Below, in pieces: positions 9,204-18,090 of a stretch of 64,000 bases of DNA (position 1 is its first letter; each line of letters opens with the position of its first letter). The stretch is from NCBI RefSeq assembly GCF_003986955.1, contig NZ_PIPN01000001.1, forward strand, positions 62,001 through 126,000, written 5' to 3'. A program made the translations under genes and the position numbers. Under the pieces are notes generated by a model. It worked only from the letters and a program-made list of their open reading frames with translations, had not been told where the DNA came from and did no database searches. This DNA is from Aliidiomarina sedimenti (GTDB taxonomy: Bacteria > Pseudomonadota > Gammaproteobacteria > Enterobacterales > Alteromonadaceae).

Positions 9204-9911
9204 ATGCAAAAAAGGGTAGCAGAGAGCGGCCTGCTCGCCAGTTTTATGCTGACGGGGTGCAGTGGGCCGCTTTCAACACTCAGTCCGGCTGGTCCGCACG
9301 CGGCGGAGGTCGCCTGGCTGTGGTGGGGGATGCTGGCGTTTTCAGTGGTGGTTATGCTGGGCGTCTATGTTTTGTGGTGGCGAGCGATGCGCCGCTCGGG
9401 CGAGCATCATAGCGATGCAGTTGCGCAAAGGCTGCAAAACAGATGGGTTATTGCGGGTGGTGTGGCATTGCCGACGATCGCCATTAGCGTCCTCCTGCTA
9501 TTTGGAATCCCGGTCGGTCATCGCATGCTTCCCATTGCCACAGACGGGGCCATGTCAATTGAGATTGAAGCACGGCAGTGGTATTGGCAGGTGCATTACC
9601 CCGATCTTGATGTGACCTTAATCGATGAAATTCATATTCCGGTCGATACCCCGGTCAATTTTCAGATCCGCAGTGAGGACGTCATCCATTCGTTTTGGGT
9701 CCCACGCCTGGGTGGCAAAGTGGATGCGATCCCGGGACGGGTTAATCAGCTGCGTTTACAGGCGAGCGAAACTGGTAGTTTTCAGGGACAGTGTGCGGAA
9801 TATTGCGGTACTGGCCATGCATTCATGAAGTTTGTTATTCATGCGCATGACGCCGACGCCTACCGCACGTGGCAACAACAGGTTTCAGAAAGCAGGGACG
9901 ACAGTCAATGA
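9204..9911 (+). CDS. Cytochrome c oxidase subunit II (lipoprotein, CuA)
   Basis: Receives electrons from cytochrome c at the binuclear CuA centre. The 235-residue protein has a lipoprotein-like signal with Cys19 (LTGC) and two membrane helices (about 38-60 and 85-105). The cupredoxin domain follows: RQWYWQVHYP, the CuA histidine in VIHSFWVP, and the CAEYCGTGHAFM ligand loop (Cys, Glu, Cys, His, Met). No fused cytochrome c domain is present. Its stop overlaps the start of the subunit I/III gene (ATGA). This is a short, minimal subunit II, of the kind seen in secondary oxidase loci. Confidence 0.92.
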   Translation: MQKRVAESGLLASFMLTGCSGPLSTLSPAGPHAAEVAWLWWGMLAFSVVVMLGVYVLWWRAMRRSGEHHSDAVAQRLQNRWVIAGGVALPTIAISVLLLFGIPVGHRMLPIATDGAMSIEIEARQWYWQVHYPDLDVTLIDEIHIPVDTPVNFQIRSEDVIHSFWVPRLGGKVDAIPGRVNQLRLQASETGSFQGQCAEYCGTGHAFMKFVIHAHDADAYRTWQQQVSESRDDSQ

Positions 9912-12406
9912 GTAAACATCAGCAGTTCGAAAAGGTGTGGGGAAATCTCCCGGGGTGGGGGCAGCTGGCGGCGGTAAACCATACCTCCATCGGTCGACGT
10001 TTTATGCTGACCGGAGCCGCTTTCTTTATTGTCGGCGGCGTGCTGGCCATGCTGATTCGCTCGCAGCTTGCCTTGCCTGCGCAGGAGCTACTGAGCCCGG
10101 ACGTCTATGCACAGGTTTTTACGATGCATGGCACTGTGATGATGTTCCTGTTCGCTATTCCGATCCTTGAGGGAATGGCGATTTATCTGATCCCCAAATT
10201 AATCGGCACCCGGGATCTGGTGTTCCCGCGGATAAGTTCGCTTGGCTATTACTGCTATTTATTCGGTGGGCTTATTATTATGTCGAGTCTGGTACTGGGG
10301 ATTGCCCCGGATTCCGGCTGGTTTATGTACACACCATTGAGCAGTTCGGAGTTTTCCTCCGGCCCAGGCTCGGATTTTTGGTTGCTCGGAATTACCTTCG
10401 TTGAAATCTCGGCGATGAGCGCAGGGGTTGAACTGACGGTTTCAATATTGCGCACCCGTGCACCGGGGATGAGCCTGAGCAAAATGCCGATCATGGCCTG
10501 GTACATTCTCGCCATGGCGTTGATGATTGTGTTCGGTTTTCCACCGTTAATTCTTGCCAGTATCATGCTCGAGCTGGAACGCGCGGCAGGCATGCCTTTC
10601 TTTGATGTGAGTGCCGGTGGCGATCCGATCCTGTGGCAACACCTGTTCTGGCTATTCGGACACCCCGAGGTTTACATTATATTTCTCCCGGCGGCCGGGA
10701 TTATTTCGACCCTGATCCCGGTATTTGCCGGGCGGCCCTTACTTGGTTATCGCTGGATTGTGCTGGCGATTATTATGACCGGCTTTATCAGCTTTGGGTT
10801 GTGGGTCCACCATATGTTCACCATCGGCATTCCCGCTTTAGCTCAGGCCTTTTTCTCGATGGCCAGCATGCTGGTGGCGATTCCCACCGCGATTCAAATT
10901 TTTGCCTGGCTGGCTACACTGTGGGCGGGTCGGGTGACCTACAATTTGCCGATGTTATGGGTGTTCGGGTTTCTGATTGTCTTTGTTTGCGGCGGCTTAA
11001 CCGGTGTCATGCTGGCGTTAGTTCCGTTTAACTGGCAGGTGCATGACACCCACTTTGTGGTCGCCCACCTGCATTATGTGCTGGTCGGCGGGATGTTCTT
11101 TCCGCTTATTGCCGGGTTGTATTACTGGCTGCCGCAGCTGTCGGGTCGGATGCCCTCGGAACGGCTGGGTCGCTGGGCATTCTGGTTAACCTTTATCGGC
11201 TTCAATGCGACCTTCCTGCTGATGCATCTGACGGGCTTGCTTGGAATGCCACGTCGTGTGTATAGCTATTCGGGCGGACTGGGCTGGGACTGGCTGAATC
11301 TGCTGTCGTCGGTGGGCGGCTTTGTGATGGCCGCCGGAATCGGCATGATTCTGCTCGATGTGGTGCTGCATTTTCGTTATGGCCGTAAAGCGCCATTTAA
11401 CCCGTGGAATGCCGACTCACTGGAGTGGGCGACGGGCACACCTCCGACCCCCTACAACTTTGCCAGTATTGCAACCGTTGATAGTCGTCACCCATTGTGG
11501 AAAAACCCACAACTGGCAGACGAGATGGCTCAGGGTCAGCATGGTCTCAACGACATTGACCATGGGCGACGGGAAATTTATGGCACCGACGCCATTACCG
11601 GGAAACTGAAAGAAGTAATTCACCTGCCAACCAACTCCTGGTGGCCACTGATAAGTGCCGCCTTCCTTGCGGTGGTCTGCGTTTGCCTGTTAATCCGGGT
11701 GTATCCGGGGGCGATACTGGCAGCACTGCTCGCTGCAGGGAGTCTGTTGCGCTGGAGCTGGGAAAACGGCGGACACCCGGTGATGGCCCCCCTCAGCAAA
11801 GAGGAAAACCAGCGCGGAGAACCGCCTTTGAATTCGAGAACTCTCGACGGGCCCGGGCTCTGGGGAATGAATATCACCTTGCTGGCGGATGCTGCATTAT
11901 ATCTTTCGCTGTTGTTTGGCTGGTTTTATTTGTGGACCGTGTCACCGAACTGGGTGGTGCCTGAGACCTCAGCGATTTCCTTACCCGGGCTATTAGTGTC
12001 TGGCCTTTTACTTAGCGCGGGAATGCTCTGTTACCAACGCCTGGCGAAAAAGTTACGGGCAGGTCAGGACCAGGGATTACAAGCCATGCTCGCGCTCAGT
12101 GCTGGCCTTGCGCTGGCCCACCTGGCTGTGTTGCTGTGGTGTACGCTACAGGCGGAGCTTAATTTTCGTCAGACTGCGCATGATGCGGTCCTGCTGCTGA
12201 TGCTATCGGTACAGATTTTTCACAGTGGGTTGGTCGTTGTGGTAACGGCGCTGCAGAGCTGGCGAGTCCGCTATGGCTATGTCAGCAAAACGTTACCCTA
12301 TGAACCTATCGTGGTGCAGCCGCTATGGTGGTATACCTGCGCTATTTTCTGGTGTAGCTATGCAACTTTCCTGCTGTTCCCCCTGGCCTGGGGAGTGTCA
12401 GCATGA
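9908..12406 (+). CDS. Cytochrome c oxidase, fused subunits I and III
   Basis: Catalytic haem-copper subunit that reduces oxygen, with subunit III fused at the C-terminus (832 residues). Metal ligands are intact: haem a His74 and His389, haem a3 His387, and CuB His252 with cross-linking Tyr256 (GHPEVY) and His301/His302. D-channel Asp103 (RDLVFPR) and Glu254 are present, but the usual Asn seven residues after the Asp is Ser110. The K-channel lysine of PTGxK is Gln330 (IPTAIQIF). The subunit III part runs from about residue 590 (GHPVMAPLSKEE, then five or so helices). ATG 9908 overlaps the subunit II stop and is preferred to an in-frame upstream codon at 9869. Confidence 0.93.
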   Translation: MSKHQQFEKVWGNLPGWGQLAAVNHTSIGRRFMLTGAAFFIVGGVLAMLIRSQLALPAQELLSPDVYAQVFTMHGTVMMFLFAIPILEGMAIYLIPKLIGTRDLVFPRISSLGYYCYLFGGLIIMSSLVLGIAPDSGWFMYTPLSSSEFSSGPGSDFWLLGITFVEISAMSAGVELTVSILRTRAPGMSLSKMPIMAWYILAMALMIVFGFPPLILASIMLELERAAGMPFFDVSAGGDPILWQHLFWLFGHPEVYIIFLPAAGIISTLIPVFAGRPLLGYRWIVLAIIMTGFISFGLWVHHMFTIGIPALAQAFFSMASMLVAIPTAIQIFAWLATLWAGRVTYNLPMLWVFGFLIVFVCGGLTGVMLALVPFNWQVHDTHFVVAHLHYVLVGGMFFPLIAGLYYWLPQLSGRMPSERLGRWAFWLTFIGFNATFLLMHLTGLLGMPRRVYSYSGGLGWDWLNLLSSVGGFVMAAGIGMILLDVVLHFRYGRKAPFNPWNADSLEWATGTPPTPYNFASIATVDSRHPLWKNPQLADEMAQGQHGLNDIDHGRREIYGTDAITGKLKEVIHLPTNSWWPLISAAFLAVVCVCLLIRVYPGAILAALLAAGSLLRWSWENGGHPVMAPLSKEENQRGEPPLNSRTLDGPGLWGMNITLLADAALYLSLLFGWFYLWTVSPNWVVPETSAISLPGLLVSGLLLSAGMLCYQRLAKKLRAGQDQGLQAMLALSAGLALAHLAVLLWCTLQAELNFRQTAHDAVLLLMLSVQIFHSGLVVVVTALQSWRVRYGYVSKTLPYEPIVVQPLWWYTCAIFWCSYATFLLFPLAWGVSA

Positions 12407-12741
12407 GAGTAAGCGCGCATCCGTTTCATTTCGTGGCCGGGCTGACCCTCTGGGCTGGCTACTTTGTGCTGCTCTACGGGGGAGTGTCAGTCGCCTGTAC
12501 GCTGTTCCCGCAGGATCCCGTCCTTGGTCCCTGGACCTGGATTAACCTGTTTGTACTACTGCTTACTGTATTAGTCGCGCTGCCCCTGGCCGGGCTGGCC
12601 TGGGCCTGTCATCGCCAGACCGGCGAACACGCTACGCAGGAGCGTTTTATGCTGCGCCTTAGCGCGTTGCTGTATCTGGTCGCCGCCATTGCCACCCTGG
12701 TGGTGGGGCTACCGGGAGTGATCTATCCGCCATGCGTGTAA
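12403..12741 (+). CDS. Small membrane protein of the oxidase operon
   Basis: A 112-residue protein with three predicted membrane helices (about residues 8-32, 45-68 and 85-105). I do not recognise a family. The start overlaps the fused oxidase gene (ATGA), and the last ten bases overlap ctaG, so it is translated inside the operon. The context suggests a small accessory or assembly protein of the oxidase, replacing or resembling subunit IV; this is inference. HATQERFMLRLSALLYLVA could be a short amphipathic link before the last helix. Confidence 0.75.
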   Translation: MRVSAHPFHFVAGLTLWAGYFVLLYGGVSVACTLFPQDPVLGPWTWINLFVLLLTVLVALPLAGLAWACHRQTGEHATQERFMLRLSALLYLVAAIATLVVGLPGVIYPPCV

Positions 12742-13544
12742 CATGCTTAATCCTGCTGCTCTGTTTCGCGATGACGGCTCAGGCTTCATCTTCAGGCGAT
12801 ATCGTGTTTGGCGGTGAACTGCAACAATACCTGGCGAGCGCATTGACGCTTGGCGCGATCATTGGAGTTTGCCTGCTTTATCTGCGTGGCGCCAAACGAA
12901 CGCCGGTAAAGCGAGGGCAGTTCTGGCTCTTCCAGGCGACCCTGGTGGTGACGATTATTACCATATTGGGGCCACTGGATGATTGGGCGGCACGCAGTTC
13001 GGCGTTGCATATGACCCAGCACATGATGCTGATGGTGGTCATTGCACCTATGTTTGCGCTTAGCAAGCCGCTGGCGCAGTTTTATGTGGCCTTTGCTAAG
13101 TGGGGCAAGCCGCTGTGGGACGAGTTATTTAAAGTCACCCGATACCCGATGGTCTGCGCCTATTTACATGGGTTCATGATCTGGTTCTGGCATATCCCTG
13201 TGTTCTATATGCTGGCGCTGGATAACCCGTGGATTCACGGACTGGAGCACCTTTGCTTTTTAGTCACCGCGGTCTGGTTCTGGTGGGCGTGTCTCTATGC
13301 ATCACCGCGCAAGACGCCGTTTGCCTTGTTAGCCTTGCTGCTGACTCTTATGCACACTGGCTTTTTGGGGGCACTGTTGACCTTTGCCGGTAGTCCTTTA
13401 TATGGCGAAGCCCGACACCTTGGGGATCAGCAACTGGCAGGATTGCTAATGTGGGTTTTAGGCGGTATCCCTTATATTGCTGCGTCGCTATGGGCTGGCA
13501 ACCGTTGGTACAAGCATTTGCAACGCCGTATAGCGAATGCCTGA
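12732..13544 (+). CDS. ctaG: caa3-type cytochrome oxidase assembly factor CtaG (DUF1404-like)
   Basis: A 270-residue polytopic membrane protein of the Caa3_CtaG family, required for maturation of haem-copper oxidases, probably at the CuB site. It has a cleavable N-terminal signal (to about residue 19) and seven hydrophobic segments. The histidine-rich family motifs are visible: LHMTQHMMLMVVIAPM, FMIWFWHIPVFYMLAL, HGLEHLCFL and LMHTGFLGALLTF. It is the last gene of the oxidase operon and overlaps its upstream neighbour by ten bases. It is unrelated to the Cox11-type protein also called CtaG, which does not occur here. Confidence 0.88.
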   Translation: MRVTCLILLLCFAMTAQASSSGDIVFGGELQQYLASALTLGAIIGVCLLYLRGAKRTPVKRGQFWLFQATLVVTIITILGPLDDWAARSSALHMTQHMMLMVVIAPMFALSKPLAQFYVAFAKWGKPLWDELFKVTRYPMVCAYLHGFMIWFWHIPVFYMLALDNPWIHGLEHLCFLVTAVWFWWACLYASPRKTPFALLALLLTLMHTGFLGALLTFAGSPLYGEARHLGDQQLAGLLMWVLGGIPYIAASLWAGNRWYKHLQRRIANA

Positions 13545-13698
13545 AGCAAAAAAGGACAACTATTGACGTAGCACAAAGTTTCGCTGCACTCGCCAGCAGC
13601 TGGGCTCTCAAGCTTGATCTTCCACAATATTTTCTTGCTGCATAGGTTCAGACTAGCTCCAGTACCTTGTTAGTTAGTTGTCCTTATGGAGAGAGAAT

Positions 13699-14397
13699 AT
13701 GAAAGCTTCTGTGTTAGCAGTATCCGCCATTGTCGCAATGAGTTCCTTTGCCGCCGAGGCTCAATGGGGTTTGAATGTAGGGCCTGTGTATGTGGGGCCG
13801 CAGGAATCCAGTTCCAACCTCAATGTGATTGAAGAGGTGGCGGGGCTGACGCCTGGTTCAACAGAGCTGGCGGTCAATGGTAATACTCAGTTAGGCATTA
13901 CCCTGGACTACAAATTCAATCCTAACTGGGCCGTTCAGCTTATCGCTGCCACCCCATTTAGTCATGACATTGAGGTCAGCGGTTCAGCCATCGATGGCTT
14001 GCATGTAGGTAAAACCAAGCATCTGCCACCAACGCTGCTGGCCCAGTACCACGTGACCCGGTTTTCTGACCGCTGGCAGCCCTTTATCGGGGTAGGTCTG
14101 AACTACACCACCTTCTTTGATGAACAGGTAGATGGGCAGTTGAGCGGTGCTCTGGACAGTTTAGGGGTGACCCAGAGTACTGATGATGTTTCTTTGACGT
14201 TATCAGATTCCTGGGGGCTGGCGCTGCAGGCTGGGGTTAATGTTCAGTTGACAGAAAACCTTGGCATCCACGCGATGGTCAGTCAAATGAATATAGCGAC
14301 CACGGGGCGGGTGCGGGTGAACGGCACCACGGTTCAACGCGTGGCGGTGGATATTGATCCGCTGGTCACCATGGTCGGGGTTCGCTGGCTGTTTTAA
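13699..14397 (+). CDS. OmpW family outer-membrane protein
   Basis: An eight-stranded outer-membrane beta-barrel of the OmpW family (232 residues), proposed to pass small hydrophobic molecules. It has a signal peptide cleaved near AEA-QW, an N-terminal WGLNVGPVYVGP segment, the family-typical LPPTLLAQYHV and FIGVGLNYTTFF strands, and a terminal aromatic residue (VRWLF). GGAGAG lies before ATG 13699, which I prefer to a TTG 21 bases upstream. The gene stands alone. The intergenic stretch before it (13545-13698) shows no convincing promoter. Confidence 0.87.
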   Translation: MKASVLAVSAIVAMSSFAAEAQWGLNVGPVYVGPQESSSNLNVIEEVAGLTPGSTELAVNGNTQLGITLDYKFNPNWAVQLIAATPFSHDIEVSGSAIDGLHVGKTKHLPPTLLAQYHVTRFSDRWQPFIGVGLNYTTFFDEQVDGQLSGALDSLGVTQSTDDVSLTLSDSWGLALQAGVNVQLTENLGIHAMVSQMNIATTGRVRVNGTTVQRVAVDIDPLVTMVGVRWLF

Positions 14398-14502
14398 TTG
14401 GCTGTAAAGAAACTTGCGAAGCAGGGCGATTACGCTATAGCTAAGAATGAGCTGATTGCCCTTAATCTATGTCGTTAAGCCCTGCTACTAAGGAGGTTTC
14501 TG

Positions 14503-14802
14503 ATGCCACAGGCCTGGAGTGATAAAGACGAACGCCAGTACCAGCATGTTAAAAGTAGTGAACGTAAACGTGGGAAAAGTAACGCCGATGCTGAAGAAAT
14601 TGCAGCGCGGACGGTAAACCAGCAGCGCCAGCAGGAAGGGCGTAGCGAGAGCAAGCATACTAAAGGCACTGGCAACCCGAATACGCCGCTTGAAGAGCGA
14701 ACTAAGCAGCAGTTGTATAACCGTGCGACGGAGCTGTCGATTAAAGGGCGAAGTTCAATGAACAAAGATAAACTTATCGCAGCGATTCGACAGCGTCAGT
14801 GA
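14503..14802 (+). CDS. Small charged protein with Rho-N-like C-terminus
   Basis: A 99-residue, strongly hydrophilic protein with no membrane or signal segment. The N-terminal half (WSDKDERQYQHVKSSE... AEEIAARTVNQQRQQEGR) resembles short proteins often labelled plasmid stabilisation or ChaB-like. The C-terminal 35 residues (LYNRATELSIKGRSSMNKDKLIAAIR) resemble the Rho termination factor N-terminal/SAP-like helical motif, which binds nucleic acids. AAGGAGG precedes the ATG. A hairpin that ends its transcript abuts murI. The function is unknown; nucleic-acid binding is inferred. Confidence 0.75.
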   Translation: MPQAWSDKDERQYQHVKSSERKRGKSNADAEEIAARTVNQQRQQEGRSESKHTKGTGNPNTPLEERTKQQLYNRATELSIKGRSSMNKDKLIAAIRQRQ

Positions 14803-14819
14803 TCATGCGGCAAAGTATG

Positions 14820-14825
14820 TATAAT
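14820..14825 (+). promoter_or_regulatory. Putative murI -10 element
   Basis: A perfect TATAAT immediately before the hairpin that precedes murI; no good -35 hexamer is seen. Transcription from it would start inside the left arm of the hairpin, about 20 bases before the murI ATG, giving an mRNA that lacks the complete stem. Confidence 0.45.
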
Positions 14826-14853
14826 ACCCCGGTCTGAGTACTGGGGTTTTTTT
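14826..14853 (+). terminator. Rho-independent terminator abutting the murI start
   Basis: The stem ACCCCGGT/ACTGGGGT (one G-T wobble) with a six-base loop is followed by seven T. It ends the transcript of the small gene ending at 14802. The T-run touches the murI ATG, and the GGGG of the right arm is the only SD-like sequence for murI. Confidence 0.75.
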
Positions 14854-15630
14854 ATGCGGATTGCGTTCTTTGATTCAGGAATTGGCGGTTTGACTGTGCT
14901 TGCCGAAGCGCAGCGACAACAACCGGCGCACGAGTATCTGTACTATGCAGATTCTGAGCATGCACCCTATGGGGCTAAACCTGCGGCAGAGGTGCGTGAC
15001 CGTGTCCTGCAGGCAGCTGACTTTCTTGCCGGGCAGCAGCTTGATGCGCTGGTGATTGCCTGCAATACCGCCACCTCGGTTTGCATTAAAGAGTTGCGTT
15101 CGCGCTTTTCTTTTCCGGTGATTGGCATGGAGCCGGCGGTTAAACCAGCGTTGCAGCGGGCGAGTAAGAAACGGGTGATGGTGATGGCTACCTCGTTAAC
15201 GCTGCAGGAAAGTAAATTAAGTCAATTATTGCAACGCTTAGATGGCAGTGAACAAACAGACAAGCTGGCGATGGATATGCTGGTTACTTTCGCTGAGCAG
15301 CAGACATTTGATTCACCCGAGGTTACCCGGTATTTGCAGCATCAGTTGAGCCACTACCGCTTAGCGGACTATTCAGCAGTGGTTCTTGGCTGTACCCATT
15401 TTATTTATTTTCGGAATGCATTGCAGACGATGGTAGGGGACAGCGTAAGCCTGATTGATGGCAATCAGGGGACGGTTAAACAGTTATTCGCGCTGTTGCA
15501 ACAGACCAACGATGAGCACTCGCAGCACAGCAAGCTGAGACGAGAGGGAGCGGCGCCACTGCGTGTGTTCCGTTCAGGAATTGAGCAGCCGTTGGCGCCT
15601 TATCTTGAATTACTTCGCCGCTGTATGTGA
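14854..15630 (+). CDS. murI: Glutamate racemase
   Basis: Interconverts L- and D-glutamate to supply D-Glu for peptidoglycan. The 258-residue protein has both catalytic cysteines in their motifs: ACNTATSV (first half) and LGCTHF (second half). The N-terminal [12 protein letters not shown] and [11 protein letters not shown] match the family. The start fits the typical MurI N-terminus exactly, so the ATG next to the upstream terminator is credible. The 3' end overlaps the convergent helicase gene by 21 bases. Confidence 0.95.
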   Translation: MRIAFFDSGIGGLTVLAEAQRQQPAHEYLYYADSEHAPYGAKPAAEVRDRVLQAADFLAGQQLDALVIACNTATSVCIKELRSRFSFPVIGMEPAVKPALQRASKKRVMVMATSLTLQESKLSQLLQRLDGSEQTDKLAMDMLVTFAEQQTFDSPEVTRYLQHQLSHYRLADYSAVVLGCTHFIYFRNALQTMVGDSVSLIDGNQGTVKQLFALLQQTNDEHSQHSKLRREGAAPLRVFRSGIEQPLAPYLELLRRCM

Positions 15631-16851
15631 CTTTCTGCCAGCAGGGCGACGTGAGCGGTTTGCCTGATTTGGCTTTGGCTCTGGTTTCTTACCCGGGCCA
15701 GCTAATGAAACCGCGGTAAATTCAGTTTTGTACGGGGTCATATCAGCCAGTTCAAGCGTCTGGTCACTGAATTTCTCAATCGCCCGTAACTGGCGGATTT
15801 CATCTTCCATCACCAATGACAGAGCATGCCCGGTTGCGCCGGCGCGACCCGTACGACCAATGCGGTGAACATAGTCTTCTGCAATTTGCGGTAGCTCGTA
15901 ATTAATGACGTAAGGTAGCTGGTCAATATCAAGGCCGCGAGCGGCAATATCGGTTGCGACCAGGACCTGGACGCCGCCAGCTTTAAAGTCAGCCAGTGCT
16001 TTGGTACGTGCACCCTGGCTTTTATTGCCGTGAATAGCTGCGGCCAGAATACCGTCGTTTTCAAGTTGACGGGTAAGCCGGTTGGCACCGTGTTTGGTAC
16101 GGGTAAAGACCAGTACCTGAGGCAGATTCAGTTCACGCAGCAGGGTAATAAGCAGTTTGCTTTTCTGGCTTTTGGTGACTGGGTAAACACGTTGTTCGAT
16201 ACGCTCTACGGTTGTATTAGGCGGTGTGACTGATACCTCAACCGGATCGTTGACTAAGCCTTTGCCAAGGGCCCGGATGGACTCTGAAAAAGTGGCCGAG
16301 AACAACAGGTTCTGACGTTTTTTCGGCAGCAGCTTAAAAATGCGTTTAATGTCATTAATGAAGCCCATGTCCAGCATGCGATCCGCTTCATCCAGCACCA
16401 GCATCTCCAATTGCTCAAACTTAACCGCGTTTTGCTGATGAAGATCCAGCAAGCGGCCAGGCGTGGCAACCAGGATATCGACCCCTTTGCGTAAAGCGAT
16501 CATTTGTGGATTAATTTTGACCCCACCAAATACCACCGTCGAGCGAATTCCGAGGTTTTGGCTGTACAGACGAACGCTTTCACCAACCTGAGCAGCCAGC
16601 TCGCGCGTCGGGGTAAGAATAAGTACCCGCGTATGATTGCTTTTAGCTGACTTGCCATCTTTTAGTTTCTGCAGGATGGGAAGGGTGAACCCCGCCGTCT
16701 TGCCTGTTCCGGTTTGTGCTGCCGCCATGACATCGCGCCCTGCCAGAATAGGGGGAATAGCTTGTTGCTGAATTGGCGTGGGCTGAGTGTAACCCTGGGC
16801 GTCTAGCGCTTGCAGAATTTCCGGGCAAAGGCCGAGGTTTTTAAAAGTCAT
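15610..16851 (-). CDS. DEAD-box RNA helicase, RhlE-like
   Basis: ATP-dependent RNA unwinding or remodelling, probably in RNA decay or ribosome assembly. The 413-residue protein carries the full motif set: Q motif PTPIQQQ (24-30), motif I GTGKT (48-52), DEAD (154-157), SAT (185-187), and the RecA-2 motifs [11 protein letters not shown] and [10 protein letters not shown]. It ends in a basic tail ([15 protein letters not shown]). The assignment to the RhlE branch rests on length and on the [24 protein letters not shown] context. ATG 16851 has AAGGA just upstream and is preferred to an in-frame codon at 16902. It is convergent with murI. Confidence 0.9.
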   Translation of the reverse strand: MTFKNLGLCPEILQALDAQGYTQPTPIQQQAIPPILAGRDVMAAAQTGTGKTAGFTLPILQKLKDGKSAKSNHTRVLILTPTRELAAQVGESVRLYSQNLGIRSTVVFGGVKINPQMIALRKGVDILVATPGRLLDLHQQNAVKFEQLEMLVLDEADRMLDMGFINDIKRIFKLLPKKRQNLLFSATFSESIRALGKGLVNDPVEVSVTPPNTTVERIEQRVYPVTKSQKSKLLITLLRELNLPQVLVFTRTKHGANRLTRQLENDGILAAAIHGNKSQGARTKALADFKAGGVQVLVATDIAARGLDIDQLPYVINYELPQIAEDYVHRIGRTGRAGATGHALSLVMEDEIRQLRAIEKFSDQTLELADMTPYKTEFTAVSLAGPGKKPEPKPNQANRSRRPAGRKSHTAAK

Positions 16852-16993
16852 AGTGTCCTTGGTGTCGGTGGGGTGTTGCGCCGCGAAGCATACAGCAGGC
16901 ACGCACAGCGCGCAAGTCGCAGGCAGATAAGCGCCGAGGGTCTATACTCGTTGCAGAGTCATTCACATACCCAGGATCAGGCAGGAGACTGTT

Positions 16994-17392
16994 ATGGACA
17001 ATCTTGCTAGGGTCAAGGCGGTGTATCAGGCGTTTACCCGAGGCGCCTTGACTGAGGTCGTTGAACAATTGCACCATTCGGTGCACTGGTATGAAGCGGA
17101 AAGCTCGCCATACGCGGACGGAAACCCTTATGTGGGCCCGGACGAAGTCGCTGGAGGCGTATTTCAGCGCTTGCAGAAAGATTATCCTGATTTGCAGATT
17201 TTAGCGGAACGATATTATGAGATGGACAATAAAGTAGTGGTTGAGGGCCGATATAAAGGGCTTCATCATGTCACTAAAAAGCCTCTAGATGCGCAGTTTG
17301 TTCACGTTTGGCAATTGAAAGATGGCCGTGTCAGCCAGTTTCGCCAGTTTACCGATACCCTTAAGTGGCGTCTTAACGCCTTTAGTCTGTAA
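16994..17392 (+). CDS. NTF2/SnoaL-like fold protein
   Basis: A 132-residue soluble protein with the SnoaL-like/NTF2 pattern: N-terminal helix (VKAVYQAFTRGALTEVVEQL), a His/Trp-containing strand (HSVHWYEAESSPY), and C-terminal strands (FVHVWQLKDGRVSQFRQFTD). Such proteins bind or isomerise small hydrophobic molecules, but the function here is unknown. CAGGAGA precedes the ATG. Its TAA stop overlaps the ATG of the next gene (TAATG), so the two genes are co-translated. Confidence 0.8.
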   Translation: MDNLARVKAVYQAFTRGALTEVVEQLHHSVHWYEAESSPYADGNPYVGPDEVAGGVFQRLQKDYPDLQILAERYYEMDNKVVVEGRYKGLHHVTKKPLDAQFVHVWQLKDGRVSQFRQFTDTLKWRLNAFSL

Positions 17393-17985
17393 TGGATTCA
17401 CTGGACGAATTACTGCACGCGATTCGGCGTTGTGAACTATGCCGGGCTCATCTGCCTTTGGGACCACGGCCGGTGATTCAGGCAACGCGGGAGGCGCCAA
17501 TATTACTGGTTGGGCAGGCACCCGGGCGCAAAGTCCACGCCTCTGGTAAACCTTTTGATGACGCCAGTGGTGAACGCCTGCGCAATTGGTTGGGCGTGGA
17601 TCGCGAGCAGTTTTACAATGCCCGACTCTTTTCTATAGCGCCGATGGGGTTTTGTTACCCGGGCACGGGCGGTCAGGGGGACCTGCCGCCGCGACCAGAA
17701 TGTGCAGCGACCTGGCGAGACCCCCTAATGGCAGAGCTGACCAACAGAAAGATGACGCTGCTAATTGGTCAGTACGCTATCAACTGGCATCTGGCCGGCA
17801 GCTATAAAACGGTAACGGCGGCGGTTGCGGATTATCAGCGATTGTGGCCCGAGGTACTGGCTTTGCCACACCCGAGCCCGCGGAATAATCGATGGTTGAA
17901 ACGAAACCCATGGTTTGAGTCAGAGATTGTGCCGCAATTGAGAGCACGGGTGACACACTTACTGGCTAGTACTAGCGGCATGTGA
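17392..17985 (+). CDS. Uracil-DNA glycosylase superfamily protein with four conserved cysteines
   Basis: A 197-residue protein of the uracil-DNA glycosylase superfamily. Motif A is GQAPGRKVHASGKPFDDASG (41-60) and the C-terminal motif is HPSPRN (159-164). Cysteines 14 and 17 (CELC), 88 and 104 have the CxxC...C-x15-C spacing of the 4Fe-4S families (type 4/5), so an iron-sulfur cluster is likely. Motif A otherwise differs from family 4 (GEAPG). The substrate base is therefore not certain. It is translationally coupled to the NTF2-like gene, an association without an obvious reason. Confidence 0.82.
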   Translation: MDSLDELLHAIRRCELCRAHLPLGPRPVIQATREAPILLVGQAPGRKVHASGKPFDDASGERLRNWLGVDREQFYNARLFSIAPMGFCYPGTGGQGDLPPRPECAATWRDPLMAELTNRKMTLLIGQYAINWHLAGSYKTVTAAVADYQRLWPEVLALPHPSPRNNRWLKRNPWFESEIVPQLRARVTHLLASTSGM

Positions 17986-18090
17986 ACCTGTGTTAATGCT
18001 CGGTAAAAGTTACTTCTGCTACTTGTTTGCAACTAGCCAGACTGCTAATTTAAGCCGCTTACAATAGTTTTTTCAGGAAGGAAAACGGTA

